Of a stretch of DNA of 10,380 nt, positions 1 to 5,934 are shown piece after piece. The DNA is from an uncultured candidate division Zixibacteria bacterium (GTDB taxonomy: Bacteria; Zixibacteria; MSB-5A5; GN15; FEB-12): assembly GCA_913009765.1 (NCBI GenBank), contig CAJVYT010000131.1, forward strand, positions 1 through 10,380. The letters run 5' to 3'. Positions within the stretch are counted from its first letter, which is position 1; each line of letters opens with the position of its first letter. The notes under the pieces were generated by a model. That model searched no databases, was not told the DNA's origin, and was given only the letters and a program-made list of their open reading frames with translations. Position numbers and translations under genes: made by a program.

Positions 1-161
1 TATATTATTACTTCTTCTTCTTTATTTTTCTTCCTTTGTACTGTACATCTGTTTTTTTTTTTTTTGTGTTCTTCTTTTTTTTTTTTTTTTCTTTCTTTCT
101 TTCTTCTTTTTTTTCTTCTTTTTTTTTTTTTTTTCTGTTTTTTTTTTTTTTTTTTTTTTTT
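1..161. other. Low-complexity T-rich sequencing noise
   Basis: Almost pure T with C/T runs, immediately outside a complete Illumina P7 adapter. Read on the other strand it is the poly-A tail typically called when a read runs off the end of the library molecule. It is not genomic. The apparent reading frame through it (64-327) is an artefact that translates homopolymer plus adapter. Confidence 0.95.
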
Positions 162-227
162 CAAGCAGAAGACGGCATACGAGATATATCAGTGTGACTG
201 GAGTTCAGACGTGTGCTCTTCCGATCT
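162..227 (+). other. Illumina P7 / TruSeq index adapter (contaminant)
   Basis: 162-185 is the P7 flow-cell sequence, 186-193 (atatcagt) is an index, and 194-227 is the TruSeq Read 2 primer ending in ccgatct. The reverse complement of the index is ACTGATAT, which I recall as TruSeq index 25. The true insert starts at 228. Confidence 0.98.
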
Positions 228-314
228 GCTTATAAATCTGTCATGCTATTGTTTGGTATTGATCTTGATAAAATTGAACCTCAAGAACTTCCAACTGATC
301 ATGTGCCATTATGA
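228..314 (+). CDS. 3' end of a hypothetical protein (partial at contig start)
   Basis: From the first base after the adapter one frame stays open for 28 codons, ending in ...TDHVPL and a TGA at 312-314. Its composition (acidic/hydrophobic, no low complexity) looks like a real C-terminus. Its stop overlaps the ATG of the next gene as ATGA, the usual geometry of translationally coupled genes. Too short to assign a family. A GTCTAAC box, like an attC R'' site, lies just downstream at 331-337, so this may be the tail of an older cassette whose attC has been lost or overrun. That last point is inference. Confidence 0.5.
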   Translation, partial: AYKSVMLLFGIDLDKIEPQELPTDHVPL

Positions 315-841
315 AATGTACGTCTAACAAAATAATTAATACTCATTGGCGCCTTGGTTTTGAGCAGAATTTTGCTGAAGACTTGCTGAACACAGTTGAT
401 AGCAAAATTAACGATTTATCAAATTTATCTAGAATGGAAATTGATCCTGATTCTTACGGTTACTTTGACCGTGCGGAGCATGCTATAGGTCTTGGGTTTG
501 TAATTATCCAAAACTTTATTACAGCCATGTACGTAGATTATGAGTCAAATAAAGCTACTGCGCTTGAAAAAGGGCCTGCACACTCATCTGGTGTGTCTGT
601 CGCAAAGGTAGTAAATGATGCCGCAAATTACTGGAAACACAATAAAGAGTGGTCTGGGGATAAAGGCCAAAATTATAGGAAACGAATTGAAACTACTTTT
701 GTTTGTTTAGGCTGTTCAACGAGTGACGATTACCCACTTTCGAATATATTTACAAAGATATGTGATTCAAATCAGGCGTCATTTATTTTACTTTTTAAAG
801 TTATATTGAAATGGCAAAAGGAGTTGCAAAGCAATGCATGA
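311..841 (+). CDS. Hypothetical protein, cassette type
   Basis: A 176-residue soluble-looking protein of unknown function. It has no signal peptide or membrane segment. A recognisable block, DRAEHAIGLGFVIIQNF followed by ANYWKHNKEW (near residues 53-115), resembles a recurring motif of uncharacterised bacterial proteins, but I cannot name the family. The ATG at 311 overlaps the upstream stop (ATGA), which supports that start. There is no Shine-Dalgarno, and the first codons run over an attC-like GTCTAAC at 331-337. A later ATG at 434 would give 135 residues. The frame between the two looks protein-like, so I keep the longer form. The stop is at 839-841. The gene is followed by 58 bp of non-coding DNA and then a half-attC (900-929). 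Confidence 0.65.
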   Translation: MKCTSNKIINTHWRLGFEQNFAEDLLNTVDSKINDLSNLSRMEIDPDSYGYFDRAEHAIGLGFVIIQNFITAMYVDYESNKATALEKGPAHSSGVSVAKVVNDAANYWKHNKEWSGDKGQNYRKRIETTFVCLGCSTSDDYPLSNIFTKICDSNQASFILLFKVILKWQKELQSNA

Positions 842-899
842 CATAAATTTAGAATTGCAGTGGTTAATAGTAGAATCGTATATGCTCTTAGTTCCGCGT

Positions 900-929
900 G
901 CCTAACAATCATTCGAGTTGACGCTAGAG
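900..929 (+). other. Truncated attC-like site (R''-L'' half joined to R'-like box)
   Basis: GCCTAAC at 900-906 fits the R'' consensus RYYYAAC and continues as aatcattcgagttgacg, as in many attC 5' halves. Instead of a long stem the sequence passes straight into GCTAGAG (923-929), one base from an R' box of type GTTAGAG, just before the GNAT start codon. The L' half and variable stem are absent. It probably marks a cassette junction with an internal attC deletion. Confidence 0.5.
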
Positions 930-931
930 AT

Positions 932-1372
932 ATGAATATTCGAAACTATAATAGTATCGACTTTGAAAAAGTGGTTGAGATATATGATTTGTCTAAAGCT
1001 GATGAGTTCGCTGGGGAAGAATCAAGCTTTAAAGTTATTCCGCTAAAAGAAGATAGTCAAATGTTAAAGCTATTTGAGGAATCGAATATTTACATATATG
1101 AAAATGATATTATTCTAGGTTTCGCGGGTCACAAGGATAATTATATTTCATGGTTGTTTATTCACCCTGAGCATAGAAGAATTAAAATTGCACAGGCATT
1201 GATAAGGCATATTTTAAGCACATTAAGTGGGACTATTTCCCTTAATGTGGCGAATACAAATTATCCCGCAAGGAGCTTGTATGAGAAACTGGGGTTTAGT
1301 GTTAAAAAAGAGTTTGAAGGCAAATATCAAGATAAAGCTATAGTAGTAAGTAGAATGGAGCGCGAGTTGTAA
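932..1372 (+). CDS. GNAT-family N-acetyltransferase (gene cassette)
   Basis: A 146-residue GCN5-related acetyltransferase, expected to transfer an acetyl group from acetyl-CoA to an amine; the substrate is unknown. Motif A lies at about 73-95 (SWLFIHPEHRRIKIAQALI) and motif B at about 107-122 (ANTNYPARSLYEKLGF), both in the expected order, and the length is normal for a single GNAT domain. Oddity: the glycine of the pyrophosphate-binding R-x-x-G-x-A loop is replaced by Lys85, which could weaken CoA binding. The frame extends upstream to an ATG at 860, but that extension crosses the attC-like remnant, so the ATG at 932 directly after it is preferred. No strong ribosome site is seen. The gene ends six bases before an attC-like site, as in integron cassettes. 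It is not one of the aminoglycoside acetyltransferases I would recognise. Confidence 0.85.
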   Translation: MNIRNYNSIDFEKVVEIYDLSKADEFAGEESSFKVIPLKEDSQMLKLFEESNIYIYENDIILGFAGHKDNYISWLFIHPEHRRIKIAQALIRHILSTLSGTISLNVANTNYPARSLYEKLGFSVKKEFEGKYQDKAIVVSRMEREL

Positions 1373-1377
1373 CACGC

Positions 1378-1428
1378 GTCTAACGAAAAAACTGCCCACT
1401 GAAAAAATCGCCGGTTATTTAGTCGTTA
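1378..1428 (+). other. attC-like recombination site, interrupted at its R' box
   Basis: The R'' box GTCTAAC is at 1378-1384 and CGTTA at 1424-1428 is the start of R'. The outer arms (GCGTCTAACGA, 1376-1386, against TCGTTAGA, 1423-1430) are inverted repeats. The site is short (about 54 bp) with a weak AT-rich inner stem. The group II intron that follows seems to start within R' (GTTA | GAGCG), so the downstream half of the site is lost. Confidence 0.65.
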
Positions 1429-2153
1429 GAGCGCCAAGCGAAGCTTGGTGCACCTTGCAGGGTGAAAGTCCCTGTCCGGTAAGGTTTAGCCAACCGCCGG
1501 TATCGAGTGTTGCGTCTGAGGCGGAGAGGTTGAAATGCTGCGAACAATCCAGACGAAGCGTACACAGAGAATCTTGTAGGCCGTAGGGGTAACCGTATAC
1601 CCTGAGAGTTGGAACAGCTTCGAAATGCAAGTTGAGGTTGGCGAGGGTTTTAACGTACCCGAAGCTAAAATGCAGCATCCGCGAAAATGGCGAGGATGTG
1701 AAGGGCCTCCGGAGTCCACAGGCTGTGGCATGTAAGAAGAGGTGCATACAAGAACTTGGGAAGCCTCATATATTGTCTTAGAAGATGTTGGTAAACATTG
1801 TTAGCGTTAGAGACACGAAAGGTACAGCCGGACACGGTACTGGGCGCAGATGAGATATCAGCAAGGAATGTATTCTAAGATCTATTGGTAATGAAACTGT
1901 AAAAAGGGAAGCTTTTAGCGATGAGGTGGCGGATCAAGCGTAGTACTCTGAGCACGGGAGAGCCGTGTACATGGGGAAGGACTTGACGGGAGCACGTAGC
2001 CCACAAAGGAAACTTATGCCGAACAAGAAGATTCGGGAATTGTAAGCAAACTTCACTGTGGGGAATAGTCATTTGATCGAAGTTAAGGTCAGTGCGGAAA
2101 CGAGTGTAACCGAGGAGCCCCGTGAGGGAAAACTTCATGCGGGGATCTGTGCG
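1429..2153 (+). ncRNA. ORF-less group II intron ribozyme, truncated at the domain V/VI junction
   Basis: 725 bp of + strand structured RNA with no credible gene. The 5' end GAGCG (1429-1433) matches the GUGYG consensus except at position 2. A 9-bp stem with GAA loop (1431-1439/1443-1451) is followed by the typical domain I string gggtgaaagtccctg, then aaccgccgg and later group II landmarks (gagagccgtg near 1960). Domain V is at about 2115-2147: GAGCCCC arm, GAAA-type tip, GGGGATC arm, followed by tctgtgcg. The triad partner normally read as G.U is G.A here, so catalysis may be impaired. No reverse transcriptase lies in domain IV; it would need one in trans. Domain VI and the 3' exon are missing because the IS end starts at 2154. 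The exact 5' end could instead be GTGCACC at 1448. Class not assigned. Confidence 0.75.
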
Positions 2154-2172
2154 CTTTCTATTACCCATAAAT
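2154..2172 (+). repeat. Left terminal inverted repeat of the IS (transposase 3' side)
   Basis: CTTTCTATTACCCATAAAT matches the right end at 17 of 19 positions. The transposase stop codon (2161-2163 on +) lies inside it. It directly abuts the domain V linker of the + strand intron. Confidence 0.85.
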
Positions 2173-3597
2173 ATTTTTCAACATTTGTGCGCCTTCAGCC
2201 ATGTCAGCCAATTTTCTAAGTCCACGCCAAACATGTGTAATGCCAGGGTCACCATCCCCTTTCCTTGCAAGAAATCCCCCCAATTGAGCAATCCAGGTTG
2301 TTACTTGCTTCATACTTGGCGCACGTTTAGGTATTTTTTTATTTGGATTAAATTTTACAAATAATATTTTCCAGTCAACGTCATTCAGAAACAATAAAGC
2401 GGATGCATCAGGTGCCGTCCTTGCCGCTAACGTGAGCCAATAAACCCGCCAGGCCACAATACTTACGACAGCCAAATAGCGGATGAGACGATCTGCGGTT
2501 TCTAATCGACAATCTTCTACCTTGAAACCCGACTTAATGACTTTAAAATAGACTTCTATTCGCCATCGAAGACAATACCACCTTAACTTTTCAACTGCGT
2601 CTTCAAAAGTCAAGATGGGTATATTTGTATATAACATCCATTCGATTTTATCCACGCCTTTAGGCGGATTTTTTTCTAAAATGTGAATAGCATAGATATC
2701 TAGGTTCACATTACCTTCTTTAGAGCCCTTATAGTTTCGAGGCGGGAGAACACTTATTTTTTCAAATTTTATGCCACAGTTTGCTACACGTTTTGCTTGT
2801 TCCTCTTTTTTGGGCACATCAATCTCAACAGTGCCTCTGTATTTTTTCTTTTTCATGAAATCCCAAAGCATTTCGCCTGATACCTCAGAATAGATGGCCG
2901 TCTTGTTTATTCTCCTATTTTGAGAGGCCCTAACTAAAAAATGCGTGTTCATTCCCTCAGCCAAATGAAATAAATCATAGATGTCGGCCTCTCGATCAGC
3001 AATCGTCACCACTTGTTTATTTTGTCCGTCAAACATTGATACTGTCTTTTTCATCGACGTTAGCCACCGTAGACTTTCCTTTTCTTCAATCGATAGGGCT
3101 ACATTATGCGATTTTTTCTTTAGTGCAATTTTCTCTGCTGAAAGCGTCTCTCTAGAATAGATGTCTTGATCTAATAGGCCTAAAGGAAGGCCGTCTGGCG
3201 TGATCCCTAAGGTGGTATGCATGCAGAGCCCTTTTGTCAAAATATCATCTTTATGCTTTCCCTTGAATCTAGATAATATTCCGAGCCCTTTTGTTTCTGG
3301 GTGGTTTGTATAATTATAATACGTGGTATCTTGGATCGCTAATACAACGTCTTCCTGCTTGGATCTGGCTGCTGTCATTTTGGCATGCGCTTGGATAATA
3401 TCTTGATAGTTTACATTATCATTATTAAAAAACCGGTAAGCCGCTTTCGTTTCTCCCCAGTCACCACAGGCTTTGTTTATAGGACTTTCGGGTGAATCTA
3501 AAAAAGACTGACTGATTTTCATCAGTCGTTGGTTCAATCTGTCGTCGCCCAAGTCTATTGTTTCAAATTCATTTTTAGCCCAGCCCGTAGTGTTCAT
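2161..3597 (-). CDS. IS4-family (Tn5-like) DDE transposase
   Basis: 478 residues, close to the 476 of Tn5 transposase. An N-terminal DNA-binding part (W6..IDLGDDRL..KAAYRFFNND) is followed by the DDE core: Asp90 in IQDTT, Asp201 in ADREADIYDL, and the signature Y341-x2-R344-x3-E348-x6-K355, identical in spacing to the Tn5 YREK motif. The C-terminal GGFLARKGDGDPG and WRGLRKLADMAEG stretch is typical of related family members. All catalytic residues are present and there is no frameshift, so it should be active. The frame extends to 3627, but an AAGGAG ribosome site six bases upstream of the internal ATG fixes the start at 3597. Its stop lies inside the left terminal repeat. It reads divergently from the DUF6788 gene across a 75-bp spacer. 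Confidence 0.93.
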   Translation of the reverse strand: MNTTGWAKNEFETIDLGDDRLNQRLMKISQSFLDSPESPINKACGDWGETKAAYRFFNNDNVNYQDIIQAHAKMTAARSKQEDVVLAIQDTTYYNYTNHPETKGLGILSRFKGKHKDDILTKGLCMHTTLGITPDGLPLGLLDQDIYSRETLSAEKIALKKKSHNVALSIEEKESLRWLTSMKKTVSMFDGQNKQVVTIADREADIYDLFHLAEGMNTHFLVRASQNRRINKTAIYSEVSGEMLWDFMKKKKYRGTVEIDVPKKEEQAKRVANCGIKFEKISVLPPRNYKGSKEGNVNLDIYAIHILEKNPPKGVDKIEWMLYTNIPILTFEDAVEKLRWYCLRWRIEVYFKVIKSGFKVEDCRLETADRLIRYLAVVSIVAWRVYWLTLAARTAPDASALLFLNDVDWKILFVKFNPNKKIPKRAPSMKQVTTWIAQLGGFLARKGDGDPGITHVWRGLRKLADMAEGAQMLKNIYG

Positions 3598-3637
3598 GTT
3601 TTTCTCCTTATTTATAGCGGGGATCAAATATAGTGCC

Positions 3638-3666
3638 TTGACGTATTATATACTTCAGGATACATT
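3638..3666 (+). promoter_or_regulatory. Putative sigma70 promoter for the DUF6788 gene
   Basis: TTGACG (3638-3643), a 17-base spacer, then TACATT (3661-3666). The predicted transcription start falls at or next to the ATG at 3673, which would give a nearly leaderless message; no ribosome site precedes that ATG. The opposite strand of this spacer carries two TATAAT boxes (3649-3654 and 3664-3669) that could serve the transposase. Confidence 0.5.
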
Positions 3667-3672
3667 ATACGA

Positions 3673-3975
3673 ATGGATTCAAAAATAAAATTGCTAAAAA
3701 GTCAAATCACCGCCCGGGAATGGATTCTTCAGGGCACATTATTGAGACAATCCAAACAATGCGGCAAAAACAACTGCCGATGCCATCAAGATAAAAAATA
3801 CTGGCATGGGCCCTATTGGATATGGACGCGAAAAGAAAAAGGCAAGACCATCACAATGACATTAAATCAAAATCAGGCTAAACAGGTGAAAAAATCACTT
3901 GGGGAGATGAAGAAAATAAACAAACTCATAGAAAAATGGAAAGTTTTGTCATTACGACACGTGGAAAAAATTTAG
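3673..3975 (+). CDS. DUF6788-like small cysteine protein, IS passenger
   Basis: A 100-residue basic protein with a short N-terminal helix, GTLLRQ, then C30-x4-C35-x-C37 (QCGKNNCRCH) and a YWHGPYW block, ending in a Lys-rich helix. This arrangement (G-[ST]-L..C-G-x3-C-x-C..HGPY) is that of DUF6788, which I recall as often found beside transposases; its function is unknown. The cysteines could bind a metal or nucleic acid, but that is inference. It lies inside the IS ends, is divergent from the transposase, and stops 29 bp before the right repeat, so it moves with the element. It could be a transposition accessory factor, target selector or regulator; nothing in the sequence decides between these. 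The start at 3673 has no ribosome site and may be used leaderlessly. Confidence 0.78.
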   Translation: MDSKIKLLKSQITAREWILQGTLLRQSKQCGKNNCRCHQDKKYWHGPYWIWTRKEKGKTITMTLNQNQAKQVKKSLGEMKKINKLIEKWKVLSLRHVEKI

Positions 3976-4004
3976 TTTTGTTAGAAATGATAATATTTTG
4001 ATAT

Positions 4005-4023
4005 ACTTGTGGGTAATAGAAAG
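4005..4023 (-). repeat. Right terminal inverted repeat of the IS (transposase 5' side)
   Basis: Read inward on the - strand: CTTTCTATTACCCACAAGT. It agrees with the left end at 17/19 and with the Tn5 outside end at 14/19, including the inner CACAAGT. It directly abuts the domain V linker (tgtggg) of the - strand intron. Confidence 0.85.
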
Positions 4024-4028
4024 CCCAC

Positions 4029-4062
4029 ACCACCCGGCATGCGGGTCCGCACCGGGCGGTTC
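4029..4062 (-). ncRNA. Group II intron domain V (catalytic hairpin)
   Basis: On the - strand: GAACCGCCCGGTGCG, a GGAC-type tip, then CCGCATGCCGGGTGGT. The arms pair (ACCGCCCGG with CCGGGTGGT) with the conserved two-base bulge on the 3' arm, and CGC occupies the catalytic triad. The strong match to the domain V pattern fixes the intron strand and shows the IS boundary at 4023 lies only about five bases further on. Confidence 0.82.
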
Positions 4063-4063
4063 G

Positions 4064-5455
4064 TCAAGCATAGTGAAACTTAATCCACTGTTCTCTTACC
4101 GAGACGAGCCCTTGTTTCGCCAACCACTTATTGGTCATTCCCGATTGCGTGGCGAGTGTTCTTGCCAGGCGATACGGACCTTTTGAACTTAGTCCAAGAC
4201 TCACAGCGGTTCGAGTCCTGGTACCCAGTTTGATAAGATTACGGATACGTGTGCGCGGCTTGCGCCACTGTTTTAAGTAGCACATGCGAATGCGCCTGCG
4301 TATCCACTCATCCAGTCCGGGTAAAGGTCGGTAGTATTCGGAAAGTCCAAAGTAGTTGATCCACCCCTGAATATAAAGCCGCAGTTCGCGGAGTCGGCGT
4401 TGCATCGAGATGCCCCAAGATCGCTTCGTCAGGCGACGAATACGATGCTTGAAGTCTTTCAGTGCTTGCTCGGCCCAGCGAATTTTCTTACCCCGAAACG
4501 TAAAACCCAGGAAGTGAAGATCGTTGGTTTTCACCACTCGACTCTTCGCTTCATTGACGACGAGTTTTAGCTTCTTGGTCAGAAAGCGCGACACCCACAC
4601 CATGACGCGATGCCCCGCCGAGCTGGATTTCACACAGATGGTGAAGTCATCAGCATAACGGGCAAAACGTAGTGGGTGGGATTCCAGGCGTTTATCCAGA
4701 TCATCTAACAGGATATTCGCCAGTAACGGCGATAAGGGTCCACCTTGCGGCACCCCTTCCAGCGTTGGATGGCATTTCCCCTCGATCATGACACCTGCCC
4801 GCAGGGTGCGACCGATAAGTTTGAGCAAACCCTTATCGGCGATGAAACGACGAAGTCGATTCATCAGCAAGTCGTGGTCAACGCGGTCGAAGAATTTCGA
4901 TAAGTCCACGTCCACCGCGATCCGATACCCTTCTTCAATAAAGCCATTGATCTGCCGGAGGGCTCCGTGAGCATTGCGCCCCGGTCGGAAGCCGTGGCTG
5001 GCTGCCGAGAAGGTGGAATCGATGAGAGGGGTTAACACCTGGGCAATGGCTTGCTGTATAACGCGATCGTTGACGGTGGGCACACCCAGCAGACGGACAC
5101 CGCCCGTCGGTTTGGGAATCTCCACCCGTCGTACGGGTTGCGGAATATAGTAGCCACGTTCCAGGGCTCGACGCGCCGCGGCCCAGTGTTGCTTGGCCCA
5201 TTGAGGATAGTCCTCAATGGTAACGCCATCGACACCGGGTGCCCCCTTGTTGCTTCGCACTTGCTTCCAGGCAGCGTGAAGGTTCGCGGGTGACAGGACG
5301 CGTTTTAGTAGATTATCGTTCAAGGCTGGCTGCTGATCCTGCCGCCCGGGGACAACTTCACGTTTGGCACGTGTTGCGCAGTCCCGAAGACAGGATAGGC
5401 TCCTCCTTGGTTGACGTTCAGGCCTTCGTCTTCGGTCATATCCTATGACCTCCAA
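4064..5455 (-). CDS. ltrA: Group II intron reverse transcriptase/maturase (IIC-like)
   Basis: 463 residues when read from a TTG. It copies and assists splicing of its own intron RNA. RT blocks in order: NKGAPGVDG (69-77), IPKPTGG..RLLGVPT (113-127), HGFRPGRNAHGAL (154-166), VDVDLSKFFDRVDH (181-194), EGVPQGGPLSPLLANI (233-248), and the active site YADD (267-270). The maturase (X) domain follows at about 315-420 (GWINYFGLSEYY). The protein ends at ...REQWIKFHYA with no HNH endonuclease, as in class IIC. The core is intact. The N-terminus is uncertain: the start is a TTG, while GGAGG at 5449-5453 points to an ATG in another frame that ends after about 39 codons near where the conserved RT region starts, suggesting a frameshift. 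It is the only RT in the window and could in principle act on the ORF-less intron. The symbol is the generic one for this family. Confidence 0.88.
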   Translation of the reverse strand: MEVIGYDRRRRPERQPRRSLSCLRDCATRAKREVVPGRQDQQPALNDNLLKRVLSPANLHAAWKQVRSNKGAPGVDGVTIEDYPQWAKQHWAAARRALERGYYIPQPVRRVEIPKPTGGVRLLGVPTVNDRVIQQAIAQVLTPLIDSTFSAASHGFRPGRNAHGALRQINGFIEEGYRIAVDVDLSKFFDRVDHDLLMNRLRRFIADKGLLKLIGRTLRAGVMIEGKCHPTLEGVPQGGPLSPLLANILLDDLDKRLESHPLRFARYADDFTICVKSSSAGHRVMVWVSRFLTKKLKLVVNEAKSRVVKTNDLHFLGFTFRGKKIRWAEQALKDFKHRIRRLTKRSWGISMQRRLRELRLYIQGWINYFGLSEYYRPLPGLDEWIRRRIRMCYLKQWRKPRTRIRNLIKLGTRTRTAVSLGLSSKGPYRLARTLATQSGMTNKWLAKQGLVSVREQWIKFHYA

Positions 5456-5835
5456 CTACTATGCCGTCTGCTGACTTCTGCCTCGTCACCCGCACCATTG
5501 CTGATGAAGGCGCTGTTCCGAAGAACCGCACGTGAGGCAGATCTCCCCAGATAAGAACATGAACTGTCGCTGCACAACCTCGCCATTTACCATACCGCGC
5601 GAACCAGTGGGTTTCGTTATCTTGTGCTAACTCACCCCTGCGGCTTGGCCTTCTATGACGTTTCTGTTCGTAGGCTCGCAGTTTTGCGCTCGGGCTTCCT
5701 TCAGACATCCCCTCGCGGGTTTGCCCTTGCCGTCGGCTAGTAGTTGTAATCCACTTTGGTATACTCACTATCATGGATCGGTTCTCCTACAGGGGACTTC
5801 CACCCCATAAGTTCATGCCCATGCTGGGCGTACAC

Positions 5836-5918
5836 AAGGCACTCCAGTTGACCGCTAAAAGCGGCGTTTCGCTACGCTACACTCTGCTTTTAGCGTCAAC
5901 TGAGTTTGGTCGTTATAC
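5836..5918 (+). other. attC site remnant (5' box lost to the IIC intron)
   Basis: AGTTGACCGCTAAAAGC (5846-5862) pairs with GCTTTTAGCGTCAACT (5886-5901) leaving one extrahelical base, the asymmetry that gives attC its strand polarity. The R' box GTTATAC is at 5912-5918. The R'' box should lie left of 5836, but the intron begins there; ACAA at the junction is probably its last trace. R' is the exact complement of the R'' at 6396-6402, so 5913 starts the next cassette. Confidence 0.82.
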
Positions 5919-5934
5919 GCCAAAAAGGAATTAA

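Larger units (their letters stand above)
2154..4023 (-). mobile_element. IS4-family, Tn5/IS50-like insertion sequence with passenger gene
   Basis: A 1,870-bp element bounded by 19-bp imperfect terminal inverted repeats (17/19 identical). It contains an intact 478-residue transposase on the - strand and a divergent 100-residue DUF6788 gene whose stop lies 29 bp before the right end. The right end, CTTTCTATTACCCACAAGT, matches 14 of 19 positions of the Tn5 outside end as I remember it (CTGACTCTTATACACAAGT). This fits the Tn5-like transposase and argues that these are real IS ends and not intron 3' ends. The flanking 9-mers (atctgtgcg and cccacacca) are not a target duplication; each is the end of domain V of a different group II intron. 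Confidence 0.85.
4024..5835 (-). mobile_element. Group IIC-type intron inserted in an attC site, 3' end cut by the IS
   Basis: Read on the - strand, it starts near 5835 (GTGTACGCCC; 5833 is also possible). Domain I-III RNA follows (5456-5835, with tggggtggaagtcccctg), then an RT/maturase in domain IV, then domain V. The 5' exon is an attC stem ending in CCTT(GT), agreeing with the TTGT-type insertion point of IIC-attC introns on the attC bottom strand, between L'' and R''. The RT lacks an endonuclease domain and domain V has a CGC triad, both usual in class IIC. Domain VI and the 3' exon are absent: after tgtggg the sequence is the IS end. As it stands, the intron should not be able to splice by branching. 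Confidence 0.8.

Noticed and set aside
64..327. Open frame with poly-Phe followed by KQKTAYEI
   Set aside because: Translation of homopolymer noise and the P7/TruSeq adapter.
1415..1747. - strand frames over 1415-1747 and 1875-2168
   Set aside because: Antisense to the structured RNA of the + strand group II intron; no ribosome site or protein-like composition.
2154..4023. CTTTCTATTACCCA at both junctions as intron 3' ends (short domain VI)
   Set aside because: The right copy could fold as GTGGG/CCCAC, but identity between two unrelated introns, extension to 17/19, and likeness to the Tn5 outside end fit IS terminal repeats better. Not fully excluded.
4788..5448. + strand frames opposite the RT gene
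   Set aside because: Shadows of the high-GC reverse transcriptase frame.
5436..5774. - strand 112-codon frame upstream of the RT
   Set aside because: Lies in intron domains I-III, which are ribozyme RNA; sequence is arginine/serine-rich and unlike a protein.
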